A stretch of 64,000 nucleotides of DNA from Tritonibacter litoralis. GTDB taxonomy: Bacteria > Pseudomonadota > Alphaproteobacteria > Rhodobacterales > Rhodobacteraceae. Shown here piece after piece: positions 42,909 to 51,379 of this stretch. The stretch lies in NCBI RefSeq assembly GCF_009496005.1, contig NZ_WIBF01000001.1, forward strand, positions 62,001 through 126,000. The letters are read 5' to 3'. The translations under genes and the position numbers were made by a program. Below the pieces are notes generated by a model. The model worked only from the letters and a program-made list of their open reading frames with translations. It had not been told where the DNA came from and searched no databases. How positions within the stretch are numbered: the first letter of the stretch is position 1; each line of letters begins with the position of its first letter.

Positions 42909-43856
42909 ATGACCCTCATGGCTGACCCTGCTGCGGGCGGAGCCGCGCTGACTGACAGCGCCCCCCTCAGCCAGTTTGAACGCGACTATGCCGCCAAACG
43001 CCGCGCCGCGCGCCGGTCGTGGTTGGTGGGCACAGTGATCTTTGCCCTGGCCTTTGCCGCCGCCTCCTGGATGGGCGATTTCTTTAAGGTTACGCAAGTA
43101 ACCCTGCCGGATGGATCGCGCGACTGGCGCTGGATCATCCCGGCGGGCATTCCGCGCCTGGGTGATTACCTGTCACAGACATTTCCCACGCTGCGCTGGG
43201 ACAGCTTTGGTGCCGATTTTGGCGAATGGTTCTGGCGCTGGCAGATCTGGCTGAAACTGCTGCTGGAAACCATCCTGATTGCCTTTATGGCCACTGTTTT
43301 TGGCGTCATTGGAGGTTTTTTGCTGTCCTTCCCAGCAGCGCGCAATCTGGCCCCCAACGGCTGGGTTTTGTGGATCAGCCGCCGTTATCTGGAGATTGCA
43401 CGCACCGTGCCGGATCTGGTCTGGGCGCTGATCTTTGTCTTTTGCTTTTCGGTTGGTCCTCTGGCCGGTGTTCTGGCCATCGCGCTCCATTCCTGCGGCG
43501 CTTTGGGCAAGCTTTACTCCGAAGTGAATGAAAACATCGACATGCGCCCCTTGGAAGGGGTGAAAGCGGCAGGCGGTAGCTGGTTTGACCAGATCCGATA
43601 CGGGGCCGTGCCGCAGGTGCTGCCCAACATCATCAGCTATACTCTGCTGCGGTTTGAAATCAACGTCCGCTCGTCTTCAATCATCGGCTACGTCGGCGCT
43701 GGTGGTCTGGGGCAGGAGTTTCGCACCGCAATGAGCTTTCAGGAATATACCGACCTGTCGGCCCTGTTCCTCATCATCCTTGTGACCGTGATCCTGATCG
43801 ACTTTGGGTCAGAGAAAATCCGCCACAAAATCATCGGCCTGGAGGACAAATCATGA
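42909..43856 (+). CDS. phnE: Phosphonate ABC transporter permease PhnE, first
   Basis: 315 residues. N-terminal helix SWLVGTVIFALAFAAASWMG, then the MetI-like core with LLLETILIAFMATVFGVIGG, LVWALIFVFCFSVGPLAGVL and the cytoplasmic EAA-type loop (EGVKAAGGSWFDQIRYGAVP), ending with RSSSIIGYVGAGGLGQEF. It pairs with the next permease to form the channel for PhnC. Its stop overlaps the next start by 4 bases. Confidence 0.94.
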   Translation: MTLMADPAAGGAALTDSAPLSQFERDYAAKRRAARRSWLVGTVIFALAFAAASWMGDFFKVTQVTLPDGSRDWRWIIPAGIPRLGDYLSQTFPTLRWDSFGADFGEWFWRWQIWLKLLLETILIAFMATVFGVIGGFLLSFPAARNLAPNGWVLWISRRYLEIARTVPDLVWALIFVFCFSVGPLAGVLAIALHSCGALGKLYSEVNENIDMRPLEGVKAAGGSWFDQIRYGAVPQVLPNIISYTLLRFEINVRSSSIIGYVGAGGLGQEFRTAMSFQEYTDLSALFLIILVTVILIDFGSEKIRHKIIGLEDKS

Positions 43857-44722
43857 GCGCGTCCACAAAGATTTCGGACCAAGACATCGCAGACGCCCGC
43901 GCCCGTGTGCCCGGTGCGTTTTCGGAACCCCTGAACCAGCGCTTGCTCCGCTATATCGGCTGGGGGGTCTTTGCGGCGCTGATGGGATATTGCTTCTGGG
44001 CATTCAACTTCAGCCCCTGGCGGATCTGGATGGGTCTGGGCCGGTTGGGCGATGTCTTGTCCTTCATGTTCCCGCCTTACATCTGGACCACATGGGAAGA
44101 GTTTTCCGAGATCCTCAAAGGTCTGGGAGAGACGCTCTCCATCGCCTTTATGGGCACAATCCTGGGCGCAACCATCGCGTTTCCGTTGTCCTTTCTGGGC
44201 GCGCGCAACATCAACCGGTTGAATTTTTTCCGCCTAGGGGTGCGCCGCGGTTATGACGTGATCCGCGCCTTTGAAACCCTGATCCTGGCGCTGATCTTCA
44301 TCCGTGCCTTTGGACTGGGCCCCTTGGCCGGGATCCTGGCGATTGCCGTGTCCGAAATCGGAACCTTTGCCAAACTGTTTTCCGAGGCGATCGAAAACAC
44401 CTCTCGCAAACCGGTCGAAGGGGTCAAGGCTTCGGGCGGCTCGCGCCTGCAGGAAATCCGCTTTGGCATCGCACCCCAGGTGAACCCGGTCATGCTGTCA
44501 ATCCTGCTCTACCAGTTTGAATCCAATGTGCGGTCCGGCACCATCCTGGGAATCGTCGGCGCAGGTGGTATCGGGTTTTTGCTGTCAGACCGGATCGCCG
44601 CCTATAAATGGGCCGAAGCTTGGTCAATCATCTTTTTGATCATCGCCATGGTCTATATCATCGACTCTCTCTCAGGTTTAATCCGGTCCAAGATCATCGG
44701 AACCTGGGACGGAGCAAAATGA
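43853..44722 (+). CDS. phnE: Phosphonate ABC transporter permease PhnE, second
   Basis: 289 residues, homologous to the previous gene: GLGETLSIAFMGTILGATIA, LILALIFIRAFGLGPLAGIL, loop EGVKASGGSRLQEIRFGIAP and RSGTILGIVGAGGIGFLLSD. Operons with two phnE genes are common in alphaproteobacteria, giving a heterodimeric permease. Overlaps the kinase-like gene by 4 bases. Confidence 0.94.
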   Translation: MSASTKISDQDIADARARVPGAFSEPLNQRLLRYIGWGVFAALMGYCFWAFNFSPWRIWMGLGRLGDVLSFMFPPYIWTTWEEFSEILKGLGETLSIAFMGTILGATIAFPLSFLGARNINRLNFFRLGVRRGYDVIRAFETLILALIFIRAFGLGPLAGILAIAVSEIGTFAKLFSEAIENTSRKPVEGVKASGGSRLQEIRFGIAPQVNPVMLSILLYQFESNVRSGTILGIVGAGGIGFLLSDRIAAYKWAEAWSIIFLIIAMVYIIDSLSGLIRSKIIGTWDGAK

Positions 44723-45249
44723 CCAACATCAAGGATGCCAAGCGCATCATGATCATCGGCGGGCCGGGCTCAGGCAAGAGCACCTTGGCCCGCCGTCTGG
44801 GCGCGGCGCTGGATCTGCCGGTCTTTCACATGGACCGCGAGGTTCACTGGCTGCCGGGCTGGCAGGAACGCGACAAGGCCGAAAAAATGCCCATCGTTGA
44901 GCGCATCATTGCCCAGCCCAAATGGGTGTTCGAAGGTGGGCACTCTACCAGCTATGCCAAACGGCTGGCGCGGGCGGATCTGTTGATCTGGGTGGATGCC
45001 CCGTTGGTGGTGCGCCTCTTGCGGGTTTTACGCAGGACGGTGAAGGACCGCGGGCAAACCCGCCCTGACATGCAGGACGGTTGCCCGGAACAGCTTGCCA
45101 ATCTGCCGGGCTTTTTGTGGTTCATCATCCGTATCCATCGCCCCAGCCAAGGCAAGAAACGCGCGCTGTTTGAACAGGCGCAGATCCCAAAATGCCATCT
45201 GACCAGTTTCAAACAGATCAACCGCTTTATCGCGGAGATCTCTCCGTAA
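44719..45249 (+). CDS. P-loop kinase-like protein of the phn operon
   Basis: 176 residues. P-loop IMIIGGPGSGKSTLARRLGA, then LPVFHMDREVHWLPGWQERD, EGGHSTSYAKRLARADLLIW and RTVKDRGQTRPDMQDGCPEQ, the pattern of FlaR/topology-modulation-type adenylate-kinase-like proteins. It is not PhnN by sequence, yet it takes a PhnN-like place and no phnN is seen here. It may phosphorylate ribose 1,5-bisphosphate or another sugar-phosphate intermediate; that is inference. Start ATG 44719 overlaps the permease stop. Confidence 0.75.
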   Translation: MTNIKDAKRIMIIGGPGSGKSTLARRLGAALDLPVFHMDREVHWLPGWQERDKAEKMPIVERIIAQPKWVFEGGHSTSYAKRLARADLLIWVDAPLVVRLLRVLRRTVKDRGQTRPDMQDGCPEQLANLPGFLWFIIRIHRPSQGKKRALFEQAQIPKCHLTSFKQINRFIAEISP

Positions 45250-45273
45250 ATCCCAGCCAAAGGACAGAAAGAC

Positions 45274-45900
45274 ATGAGCGGCGCCGGATCCAAAAACCAC
45301 CTGAGCGAGACCCCCACCATCCATCCCGAGGCCAGTGTCACAGACTGCAAACTGGGCATCTGGACTGAGGTCGGGAAGGGCACGCAGATGAAGTCCTCTG
45401 AGATGGGGGATTACTCCTATATCACCCAACACTGCCATGTGGTCTGGACCACCATTGGCAAGTTCTGTTCGATTGCCAATGCCACCCGTATCAACCCCGG
45501 CAACCACCCCACATGGCGCGCGGTCCAGCATCACTCTGTCTATCGTGCCGAGGCTTATGGGCTGGGTGAAGACGATCATGACTTCTTTGACTGGCGGCGG
45601 GAAAACTGGGTGACCATCGGCCATGATGTCTGGATCGGCCATGGGGTCACCGTGACCGCTGGCGTCACCATCGGCGCAGGCGCTGTGATCGGGGCCGGGG
45701 CCGTTGTGACCCGCGACGTCGCGCCCTACACCGTGGTGGGCGGCGTGCCCGCGCGCGAGATCAAACGCCGTTTCACGGATGCGCAGGCGGATGCCTTGCA
45801 AGAGATCGCCGTCTGGGACTGGAGCCGGGAGAAATACAAGGCCGCGCTGCCAGACATCCGCGCCCTTGAAATTGATGCCTTTATCGAAAAGTACCGCTGA
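45274..45900 (+). CDS. Hexapeptide-repeat transferase of phosphonate metabolism
   Basis: 208 residues with left-handed beta-helix repeats ([60 protein letters not shown]) and the CoA-site end [13 protein letters not shown]. It belongs to the acetyltransferase type found in phn operons, where it may acetylate aminophosphonates as PhnO does, though PhnO itself has a GNAT fold. Last gene on this strand; its stop abuts the stop of the convergent gene. Confidence 0.85.
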   Translation: MSGAGSKNHLSETPTIHPEASVTDCKLGIWTEVGKGTQMKSSEMGDYSYITQHCHVVWTTIGKFCSIANATRINPGNHPTWRAVQHHSVYRAEAYGLGEDDHDFFDWRRENWVTIGHDVWIGHGVTVTAGVTIGAGAVIGAGAVVTRDVAPYTVVGGVPAREIKRRFTDAQADALQEIAVWDWSREKYKAALPDIRALEIDAFIEKYR

Positions 45901-46716
45901 TCAGCAGGCCACCCCAAGGGACTGCAAATAGCCAAAGCCCTTGGGGATGTCGCGGTTGTTGCGCAGCTCCAACACCAGATGTGGATTGTTGGGGCATTCC
46001 CCCAGGGCGCGGAACACCTCGGTCCAGTGGATTTCCCCTTCGCCGGGTGCCCAGTGGCGGTCGGCGTGGCCATCCAGATCCTGCAGGTGGACATGGGACA
46101 GCTGTGCACCTGCGTCGCGGACAAAATAATCCACGGGCGGTGCACCAGACATGCGGCGTGCCAGATGCGCGTGGCCCGTGTCAATCGACAGGGCAATCGC
46201 AGGGGAGGCAAAGCTGTCCACCATCATCCGGCGGGTGGCGGGATCCACATCCATGATGTTTTCAATCACCAGCGTCACGCCTTCGACCTCGGCCTGTTTG
46301 ACCACCGGGGCCAGCACCTGATGAATGCGCCCCAGCTTGTCCTCGGCATAATCAGGAGAGGCCAGCACATTGTTCTGATACCACAGTGTATAAGGCGAAT
46401 GCAGAACCATCTGGCGCGCGCCAATTGCCGCCGCCGCTTCGACGGCTAGCAAAAAGCGTTTGGTGATTAGCGGGCGCAATTCCGCGTCCTTGTTGTCGAT
46501 GTCCAGCCCCTCAAAAGGGCCGTGGATGCCCACGCGTCCCTGATGCCCCCGCAACGCGGTTTTGACCGCCTCGATCCGATCATGGCGCTCTTCGGTCAGG
46601 GCGGTGTGGGACATGAAGTCCTGAATTTCAATGTCACGGTCAGCGTCAAACAGCCAGTCCCGGTGATGGGTGATCTGGCAGGATTTCAGGCAGGCGCCGA
46701 TTTTCAGCGGGGTCAT
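45901..46716 (-). CDS. Sugar phosphate isomerase/epimerase-like TIM barrel
   Basis: 271 residues of the AP-endonuclease-2/xylose-isomerase-like barrel: VGIHGPFEGLDIDNKD, ARQMVLHSPYTLWYQNN, VTLVIENIMDVDPATRRMMV, ALSIDTGHAHLARRM, LSHVHLQDLDGHADRHWAPG and LVLELRNNRD. The Glu-Asp-His-Glu metal set is visible (IEN, DTGH, HVHLQD, LEL). Last gene of the second phosphonate operon. It may isomerise or cleave a ribosyl or sugar-phosphonate intermediate, for example in place of the missing PhnP; this is inference. Confidence 0.82.
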   Translation of the reverse strand: MTPLKIGACLKSCQITHHRDWLFDADRDIEIQDFMSHTALTEERHDRIEAVKTALRGHQGRVGIHGPFEGLDIDNKDAELRPLITKRFLLAVEAAAAIGARQMVLHSPYTLWYQNNVLASPDYAEDKLGRIHQVLAPVVKQAEVEGVTLVIENIMDVDPATRRMMVDSFASPAIALSIDTGHAHLARRMSGAPPVDYFVRDAGAQLSHVHLQDLDGHADRHWAPGEGEIHWTEVFRALGECPNNPHLVLELRNNRDIPKGFGYLQSLGVAC

Positions 46717-46749
46717 GAGGGATGGTCCTTTGTCGAAAATATCTATGGT

Positions 46750-47964
46750 TTAGCCACGTGGTGTTCCCCGATAGGCGCAGCGCCCAGACACCCAGGTGCC
46801 GGTGATGGCGGGGGCATGGCCCGCGGGCCAGTCAACCAGCACCAAATCGGCGCGTTTGCCGGGCGCAATCTCTCCACGATCTGTCAGCCCCATGGCGCGT
46901 GCAGGTCCGGATGAGACCAGTGACCACAGACGCGCACGATCGGCGCGCCGCTCGTGATCCAGCCGCGCAACCGCGGCCAGCATCGCCGGGTAAAAATAAT
47001 CAGACGCCAGCGCATCACACAGGCCGGCCTCGACCATGTCGCCTGCACCAAGGGAGCCGATATGGCTGCCGCCGCGGGTTGCATTGGGCGCGCCAAAGAT
47101 GATCAGATCGCCCGCATTGCGCGCCGCTTCAGCAGCGTCCAGAACCATGGGAAATTCAGACACGTTAGAGCCCAGTTCACGAAAGAACGCGCGGGTCTCG
47201 GCTCGGGTGTCATCATGGCTCAGCATCGGAGCCGCGGCTTTGCGGCCCATCTCGGCCACCTGACCGATCACCTTGGGCACCTCGCTGCGGAGCTCCCAGA
47301 CCTTGCCCAGCAAGGCGCGATAGTCATCATCCGAAATGCCTGCGCGTTGCGCCTTTTTGGCGGTGCGCGCTTTCATACGGTCATCATCCAGCGCGGCGAT
47401 GGTGAAATCCGGACCCAGTTCAAATGCGCGATCCTGGATCGCCACATCATAGGCCCGCATGGTCATCGAGGTATGATCGTTAAACGCCACAGAGGGTTTC
47501 AGATCCGTGCCCAGCGCCCATTCCATGGTCTCAAGCGCTTCAAAGGCAAAGGTCTCCCACCTGAGCTGTACGCGGTTTTCCACCGTCAGCCGTGGGGTCA
47601 GCGCCAGCATCGCCTCCATCAGCTCACGCCCACGGGCAACATCGCGCAATCCCGGCTCCCAGCTGAGGGTGATGGCATGGTATGCGGTGGCAATCCCATT
47701 GGTGGCCAACTGCCGGTCGGTGTCCAGAACGGCCGTCTCCAGCGGGAAGTAAACGCCGGGCCGTGGCATCAGCTGCCGTTCAAAGGCATCGCCGTGGACG
47801 TCAATCAACGCAGGCGCCAGCATCTGACCACGGGCATCAATCACATCGCCTTGGGGCTTGCCGCCTACTTCGACAATCTGGCCATCGGCGACGGTCACAG
47901 AGGTTTCGACAATCTCGTCCCCCAGAACAACACGCGCGCCTTCAAAAGTCATTATCATCGTCAA
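46750..47964 (-). CDS. Second PhnM-like amidohydrolase
   Basis: 404 residues, paralogue of PhnM with all metal-binding regions kept: APALIDVHGDAFERQLMPRP, KPSVAFNDHTSMTMRAYDVA, APMLSHDDTRAETRAFFREL, and LASDYFYPAMLAAVARLDHE. The central region differs (RETFAFEALETMEWALG is close to RWETFAFEALETMEWALGTD in the sequence), so its substrate is probably a related but different phosphoribosyl-phosphonate or triphosphate. Co-transcribed with a phosphonate transporter; ATG 47964 overlaps the methyltransferase stop by 4 bases. Confidence 0.88.
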   Translation of the reverse strand: MTMIMTFEGARVVLGDEIVETSVTVADGQIVEVGGKPQGDVIDARGQMLAPALIDVHGDAFERQLMPRPGVYFPLETAVLDTDRQLATNGIATAYHAITLSWEPGLRDVARGRELMEAMLALTPRLTVENRVQLRWETFAFEALETMEWALGTDLKPSVAFNDHTSMTMRAYDVAIQDRAFELGPDFTIAALDDDRMKARTAKKAQRAGISDDDYRALLGKVWELRSEVPKVIGQVAEMGRKAAAPMLSHDDTRAETRAFFRELGSNVSEFPMVLDAAEAARNAGDLIIFGAPNATRGGSHIGSLGAGDMVEAGLCDALASDYFYPAMLAAVARLDHERRADRARLWSLVSSGPARAMGLTDRGEIAPGKRADLVLVDWPAGHAPAITGTWVSGRCAYRGTPRG

Positions 47965-48605
47965 AGACGCTCCATCTGTAGGTGCCAGTGATAGGATCCG
48001 GGCTTTTCATGCTCACGGTCTTCCAGCCACTGCACCTCAAACCCGGAAAAAAGCGCCAGAAGTTCCGCAGCTGTACAGTAGTAATGTGGATGTTTTTTGT
48101 CAGTGGAGTCCGTTTCAAACACCCAGGTGTTGCGGCTGATCTCATGACCCTTGGCCTTGGCCTGTTCATGGGGCAGGCGGCGTTTGGACAGCATGGTGCC
48201 CAGATAGGTGCCGCCGGGTTTCAACACACGCCGGATTTCGGCAATGGTGCGCAGCAGAATGTCCTCATCCCCGTGATAGATCACATTCCAGCTGACGATA
48301 TGGTCAAAGCTTGCATCGTCAAAGGGCAGGGCGTCCATGCGCCCCAGATGGCTTTCCACGCCGCCTGCCTTGTCAATCTCGGCCAGCCCTTCGGGGGCGG
48401 CATCCAGCGCGTCCACCTGAAACCCCTGATGTGCCAGCCAAATGGCATGGCGGCCCACGCCTGCGCCCAGATCCAAAATATGCGCGCCGTCCTCCAGCGT
48501 GGCGGCCCAGACCATCACATCCTCTTCGGGTGTCAGCCATTTGGCCTCGACCTCATCCTTGGACCATTGTTCGTTCCAATGCTGATCGGCGGTGTCCGTT
48601 TTCAT
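47961..48605 (-). CDS. SAM-dependent methyltransferase, class I
   Basis: 214 residues. SAM-binding motif I HILDLGAGVGRHAIWLAHQG, acidic loop VDALDAAPEG, motif with MDALPFDDASFDHIVSWNVI and RRVLKPGGTYLGTMLSKRRL; the first residues (DQHWNEQWSKDEVEAKWLTP) resemble thiopurine/tellurite-type small-molecule methyltransferases. No DNA- or RNA-binding extension. Its place between the phosphonate permease and the PhnM paralogue suggests a small phosphonate or its detoxified product as substrate; this is inference. Confidence 0.85.
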   Translation of the reverse strand: MKTDTADQHWNEQWSKDEVEAKWLTPEEDVMVWAATLEDGAHILDLGAGVGRHAIWLAHQGFQVDALDAAPEGLAEIDKAGGVESHLGRMDALPFDDASFDHIVSWNVIYHGDEDILLRTIAEIRRVLKPGGTYLGTMLSKRRLPHEQAKAKGHEISRNTWVFETDSTDKKHPHYYCTAAELLALFSGFEVQWLEDREHEKPGSYHWHLQMERL

Positions 48606-49414
48606 CTCTGCTCTCCGATAATGGTTTTACGCGCCCAAGTGCTGAGCGCCTCAATGGCGATGACAACAACAGCAATCATCAAAATCACGGTCATCGCGGT
48701 GGGATAGTCAAAGAGGTCAAAGCCGACCTTCAGCTCGATTCCGATGCCACCCGCGCCGACAAGGCCCAGAATGGTCGACGAGCGCACCGCCTTCTCCAGC
48801 GCATAAAGCGCGGTTGACACAAAGGCCGGGGCCGAGGCGGGTAGGGTGGCGCAGGCGGTAATGTCCAGACGCCGCGCGCCGGTGGCGGTCAGCGCCTCAG
48901 ATGGACCTTTGTCTACGGCCTCCATGTCGTCGGCAAAAAACCGGCCACAAAAGCCGATGGTGTCGATCATAATCGCCAATGTACCGGCAAAAGGGCCAAG
49001 CCCCACCGCCACCACAAAGACCAGCGCCCAGGCGATATCCGGCACCGCGCGAATAAAGCCGAGGATATTGCGCACAATCCCGTTGATCCAGGCCCCGGCA
49101 ATCAATCCCCGCGCGGCCAGCAGGGCAACGGGCAACGACAGGATCACCCCCATCACCGCCCCCGCAAAGGCGATCTGGAGGGTTTCAACCATCTTCCAAC
49201 CCAGCCGTTCCAGCACTTTGGGTTCCAGATTGGGCGGAAAGGCGCGGGACATAAAATCGGCAAACCGTGGCGGCGAGGTCATCACTTTCTCCAGCGAGAA
49301 CCCAGCCCCCTGAAAGGCCCAGACCAGAATGATCAAACCCAGCGCATAGCCCAGAAAAGTCAGGACAGAGGGGCGTTCAAACCGCGACGGTGCGGCGACA
49401 GGTGTATCAGTCAT
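48602..49414 (-). CDS. phnE: Phosphonate-type ABC permease, second system
   Basis: 270 residues. About six membrane helices: LTFLGYALGLIILVWAFQGA, TLQIAFAGAVMGVILSLPVA, GFIRAVPDIAWALVFVVAVG, plus the ATPase-contact loop EALTATGARRLDITACATLP and VRSSTILGLVGAGGIGIEL. Start ATG 49414 was chosen because it gives MTDTPVAAPSRFE; the frame is open 25 codons further. A single permease gene here suggests a homodimer. It overlaps both neighbours, so the operon is tightly coupled. Confidence 0.93.
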   Translation of the reverse strand: MTDTPVAAPSRFERPSVLTFLGYALGLIILVWAFQGAGFSLEKVMTSPPRFADFMSRAFPPNLEPKVLERLGWKMVETLQIAFAGAVMGVILSLPVALLAARGLIAGAWINGIVRNILGFIRAVPDIAWALVFVVAVGLGPFAGTLAIMIDTIGFCGRFFADDMEAVDKGPSEALTATGARRLDITACATLPASAPAFVSTALYALEKAVRSSTILGLVGAGGIGIELKVGFDLFDYPTAMTVILMIAVVVIAIEALSTWARKTIIGEQR

Positions 49415-50270
49415 AAAGCCCTCTGAGATCTGTAGAAGTGAGCGACGCGGCGGTGGCATCCAGCGCCAGCCGGCCTTCGGCCAGACCAATCACCCGGTCG
49501 CCGTAATCCAGCGCGTGATCGATGTGATGCGAGGTAAAGACCACGGTCACGCCCTGTTCGCGCACCAGTTTGAAAAACAGCGCCATGACCTCTTCACCTG
49601 CAGCCGGATCCAGCGAGGCGCAGGGCTCGTCCGCAATCAACACTTGGGGATTGGCCACCAGCGCACGGGCGATGGCCACCCGCTGAGATTGGCCGCCAGA
49701 CAGGCGATCTGCACGGCGATCCGCCAGATGGGCCAGTCCCACTTGGGTCAACGCCTGCATCGCGGCGGCACGGGCGGTTGGCGGGGCAAAGCTTTGTGAC
49801 CAAAACCGCGGGCCGCTGTGTGCGCCCAACAGCCCATGGATCACATTGGACAGAACCGAAAGACGCGGCACCAGATTGTGTTTTTGCGCCACCAGCCCGG
49901 TGCGTGCCCGCAGGTGTCGCAGATCCCGCGCCCGCGCGCCGGTAATGCGGTGGCCCAGAACCTCGACCGTGCCACCGCTGGCGGGGATCAGCCCCAGCAG
50001 GCAGCGCAACAAGGTCGACTTGCCCGTGCCATTTGCGCCGACCAAGGCCACCGCCTCGCCGCGCAGCAGGCGGAAATTCACGTCCGAAAAAATCGCTGTG
50101 TCGCCAAAGGTCTTGCTCAGCCCTTCGACGCTGATGTCATGCAGGGGCACGGTTGCATTTGGCGTGCCCTGCACATGTGTCAAAACCGGAGCGCGCTGCG
50201 CTCCGGTCTGATCCGGCAACCCCTGGGCTGCCGGCTTATCATCCACCAGATCAGTCACCGATGAAGTCAT
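49407..50270 (-). CDS. phnC: Phosphonate-type ABC ATPase, second system
   Basis: 287 residues. Walker A ALVGANGTGKSTLLRCLLGL, signature DRLSGGQSQRVAIARAL, Walker B VLIADEPCASLDPAAGEE and VFTSHHIDHALDYGDRVIGL. ATG 50270 lies 20 bases inside the end of the binding-protein gene; the frame is open for 64 more codons, but those run through the binding-protein gene and do not look like an ATPase. The first 45 residues are a low-conservation leader. Confidence 0.93.
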   Translation of the reverse strand: MTSSVTDLVDDKPAAQGLPDQTGAQRAPVLTHVQGTPNATVPLHDISVEGLSKTFGDTAIFSDVNFRLLRGEAVALVGANGTGKSTLLRCLLGLIPASGGTVEVLGHRITGARARDLRHLRARTGLVAQKHNLVPRLSVLSNVIHGLLGAHSGPRFWSQSFAPPTARAAAMQALTQVGLAHLADRRADRLSGGQSQRVAIARALVANPQVLIADEPCASLDPAAGEEVMALFFKLVREQGVTVVFTSHHIDHALDYGDRVIGLAEGRLALDATAASLTSTDLRGLYD

Positions 50271-51120
50271 CGAACTGCGGGTAACCCGCGGTGGTGTACA
50301 TGGAGCGCACATAGTTATAGGCGCTGTCGTCGATGGAAACGAGGTCCATGCCAGTGTATTTGTCGTTTTCTTCATGGGCGAGGATACCGGCGATGATGGT
50401 CTCTTTGTTTTCCAGGATGGAGGTCTTAACAGCAGTTGCCGCCTCGGCTGGAACATGAGCACCCACCATGATCATGTCGTTTGGCAGGTCGCCAGAACGC
50501 GCAATGATCTTGAAGAACCCATAAGGCAGGTCGGTCTCTTTGTTGCGCACGCGCAGCCAGCTGCCTGCGTTGGAGCCCAGCGCGTCAATGTCGCCGTTCT
50601 TCAGTGCTTCATGAGCGATGTTGCGGCTGGTGTGGATCTTTTCCAGATCATTCACCGGATCCACACCGTGGTCCGCCAGCGCCTGCATCGGGCACAGCAT
50701 GTTCGAGGTGGAGCCGATGTCGCCAAAGGCCACTTTTTTACCTTTCAGATCCGCAGGCACGTTGATGCCGCTGTCCGCGCGCACAACGATGGCACAGTGG
50801 TAATCCGGACGACCCAGGCCAACCAGCGGCGTGGCGTCGGTCAGTTTGTTGATGACAACATATTCCGCAGGGCCTGTGACCACAAAATCAACGGTCTTGG
50901 CGCGCAGCGCTTCGGCGGCTGCGGTGCGGGAGTTCACGGCAAAGAATTCAAACGTCTCACCGGTGGTCTTTTCCAGTGCTTCTTTGAACGGACCCCATTC
51001 CAGCTGCAGGCGCTCCAGACCTTCAACGTCGGTGACAGCCAGTTTCCAGGTTTCTGCAGCTGCACCAAATGCAGATACGGCGGCCAGGCCCAAGCCCAGT
51101 ACAAAAGACTTCAGTTTCAT
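50251..51120 (-). CDS. phnD: Phosphonate-type binding protein, second system
   Basis: 289 residues. Signal peptide MKLKSFVLGLGLAAVSAFGA, then VTDVEGLERLQLEWGPFKEA, DFVVTGPAEYVVINKLTDAT, KKVAFGDIGSTSNMLCPMQA (the clamp region) and DIDALGSNAGSWLRVRNKET. A PhnD-family periplasmic protein but only distantly related to the one at 41907. ATG 51120 follows GGAGG with a correct spacer; the frame continues 12 codons upstream into the operator region. First gene of the six-gene minus-strand operon. Confidence 0.93.
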   Translation of the reverse strand: MKLKSFVLGLGLAAVSAFGAAAETWKLAVTDVEGLERLQLEWGPFKEALEKTTGETFEFFAVNSRTAAAEALRAKTVDFVVTGPAEYVVINKLTDATPLVGLGRPDYHCAIVVRADSGINVPADLKGKKVAFGDIGSTSNMLCPMQALADHGVDPVNDLEKIHTSRNIAHEALKNGDIDALGSNAGSWLRVRNKETDLPYGFFKIIARSGDLPNDMIMVGAHVPAEAATAVKTSILENKETIIAGILAHEENDKYTGMDLVSIDDSAYNYVRSMYTTAGYPQFDDFIGD

Positions 51121-51149
51121 GGGGTCCTCCAGGATTTCCCTTGGTGTGA

Positions 51150-51167
51150 AATTCATGCGAATGAATC
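51150..51167. promoter_or_regulatory. PhnF operator candidate, site 3
   Basis: AATTCATGCGAATGAATC matches the perfect phnF palindrome in 15 of 18 positions, with both half-sites (ATTCAT and GAATGAAT) kept. It lies 30 bases upstream of the second phnD start, between it and its Pho-box half-sites. Confidence 0.72.
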
Positions 51168-51176
51168 CACGCCTTC

Positions 51177-51194
51177 ATGACGGTTGCGTGACCT
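51177..51194 (-). promoter_or_regulatory. Pho-box half-sites upstream of second phnD
   Basis: Read on the minus strand, AGGTCAC is followed 11 bases later by CCGTCAT. Only two good half-sites are seen, against three at the other two phn promoters, so this box may be weaker. Confidence 0.6.
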
Positions 51195-51379
51195 GCGACC
51201 GAAGCTTTTGTGAATTGGCGCGGATCTGGGAACGCGCAGCGACTTTGAGTTGCGCAAAACGGTCTTGACCTAAACCAGGGTTGAGCTTTTATCCCTCTGG
51301 TCCAAGGCGGGTTTTACCGCATTTTTTGCAACCTCTCCTCGGGGTCACGCCACCGGGGACCCCTTTGGACAAACACCAC

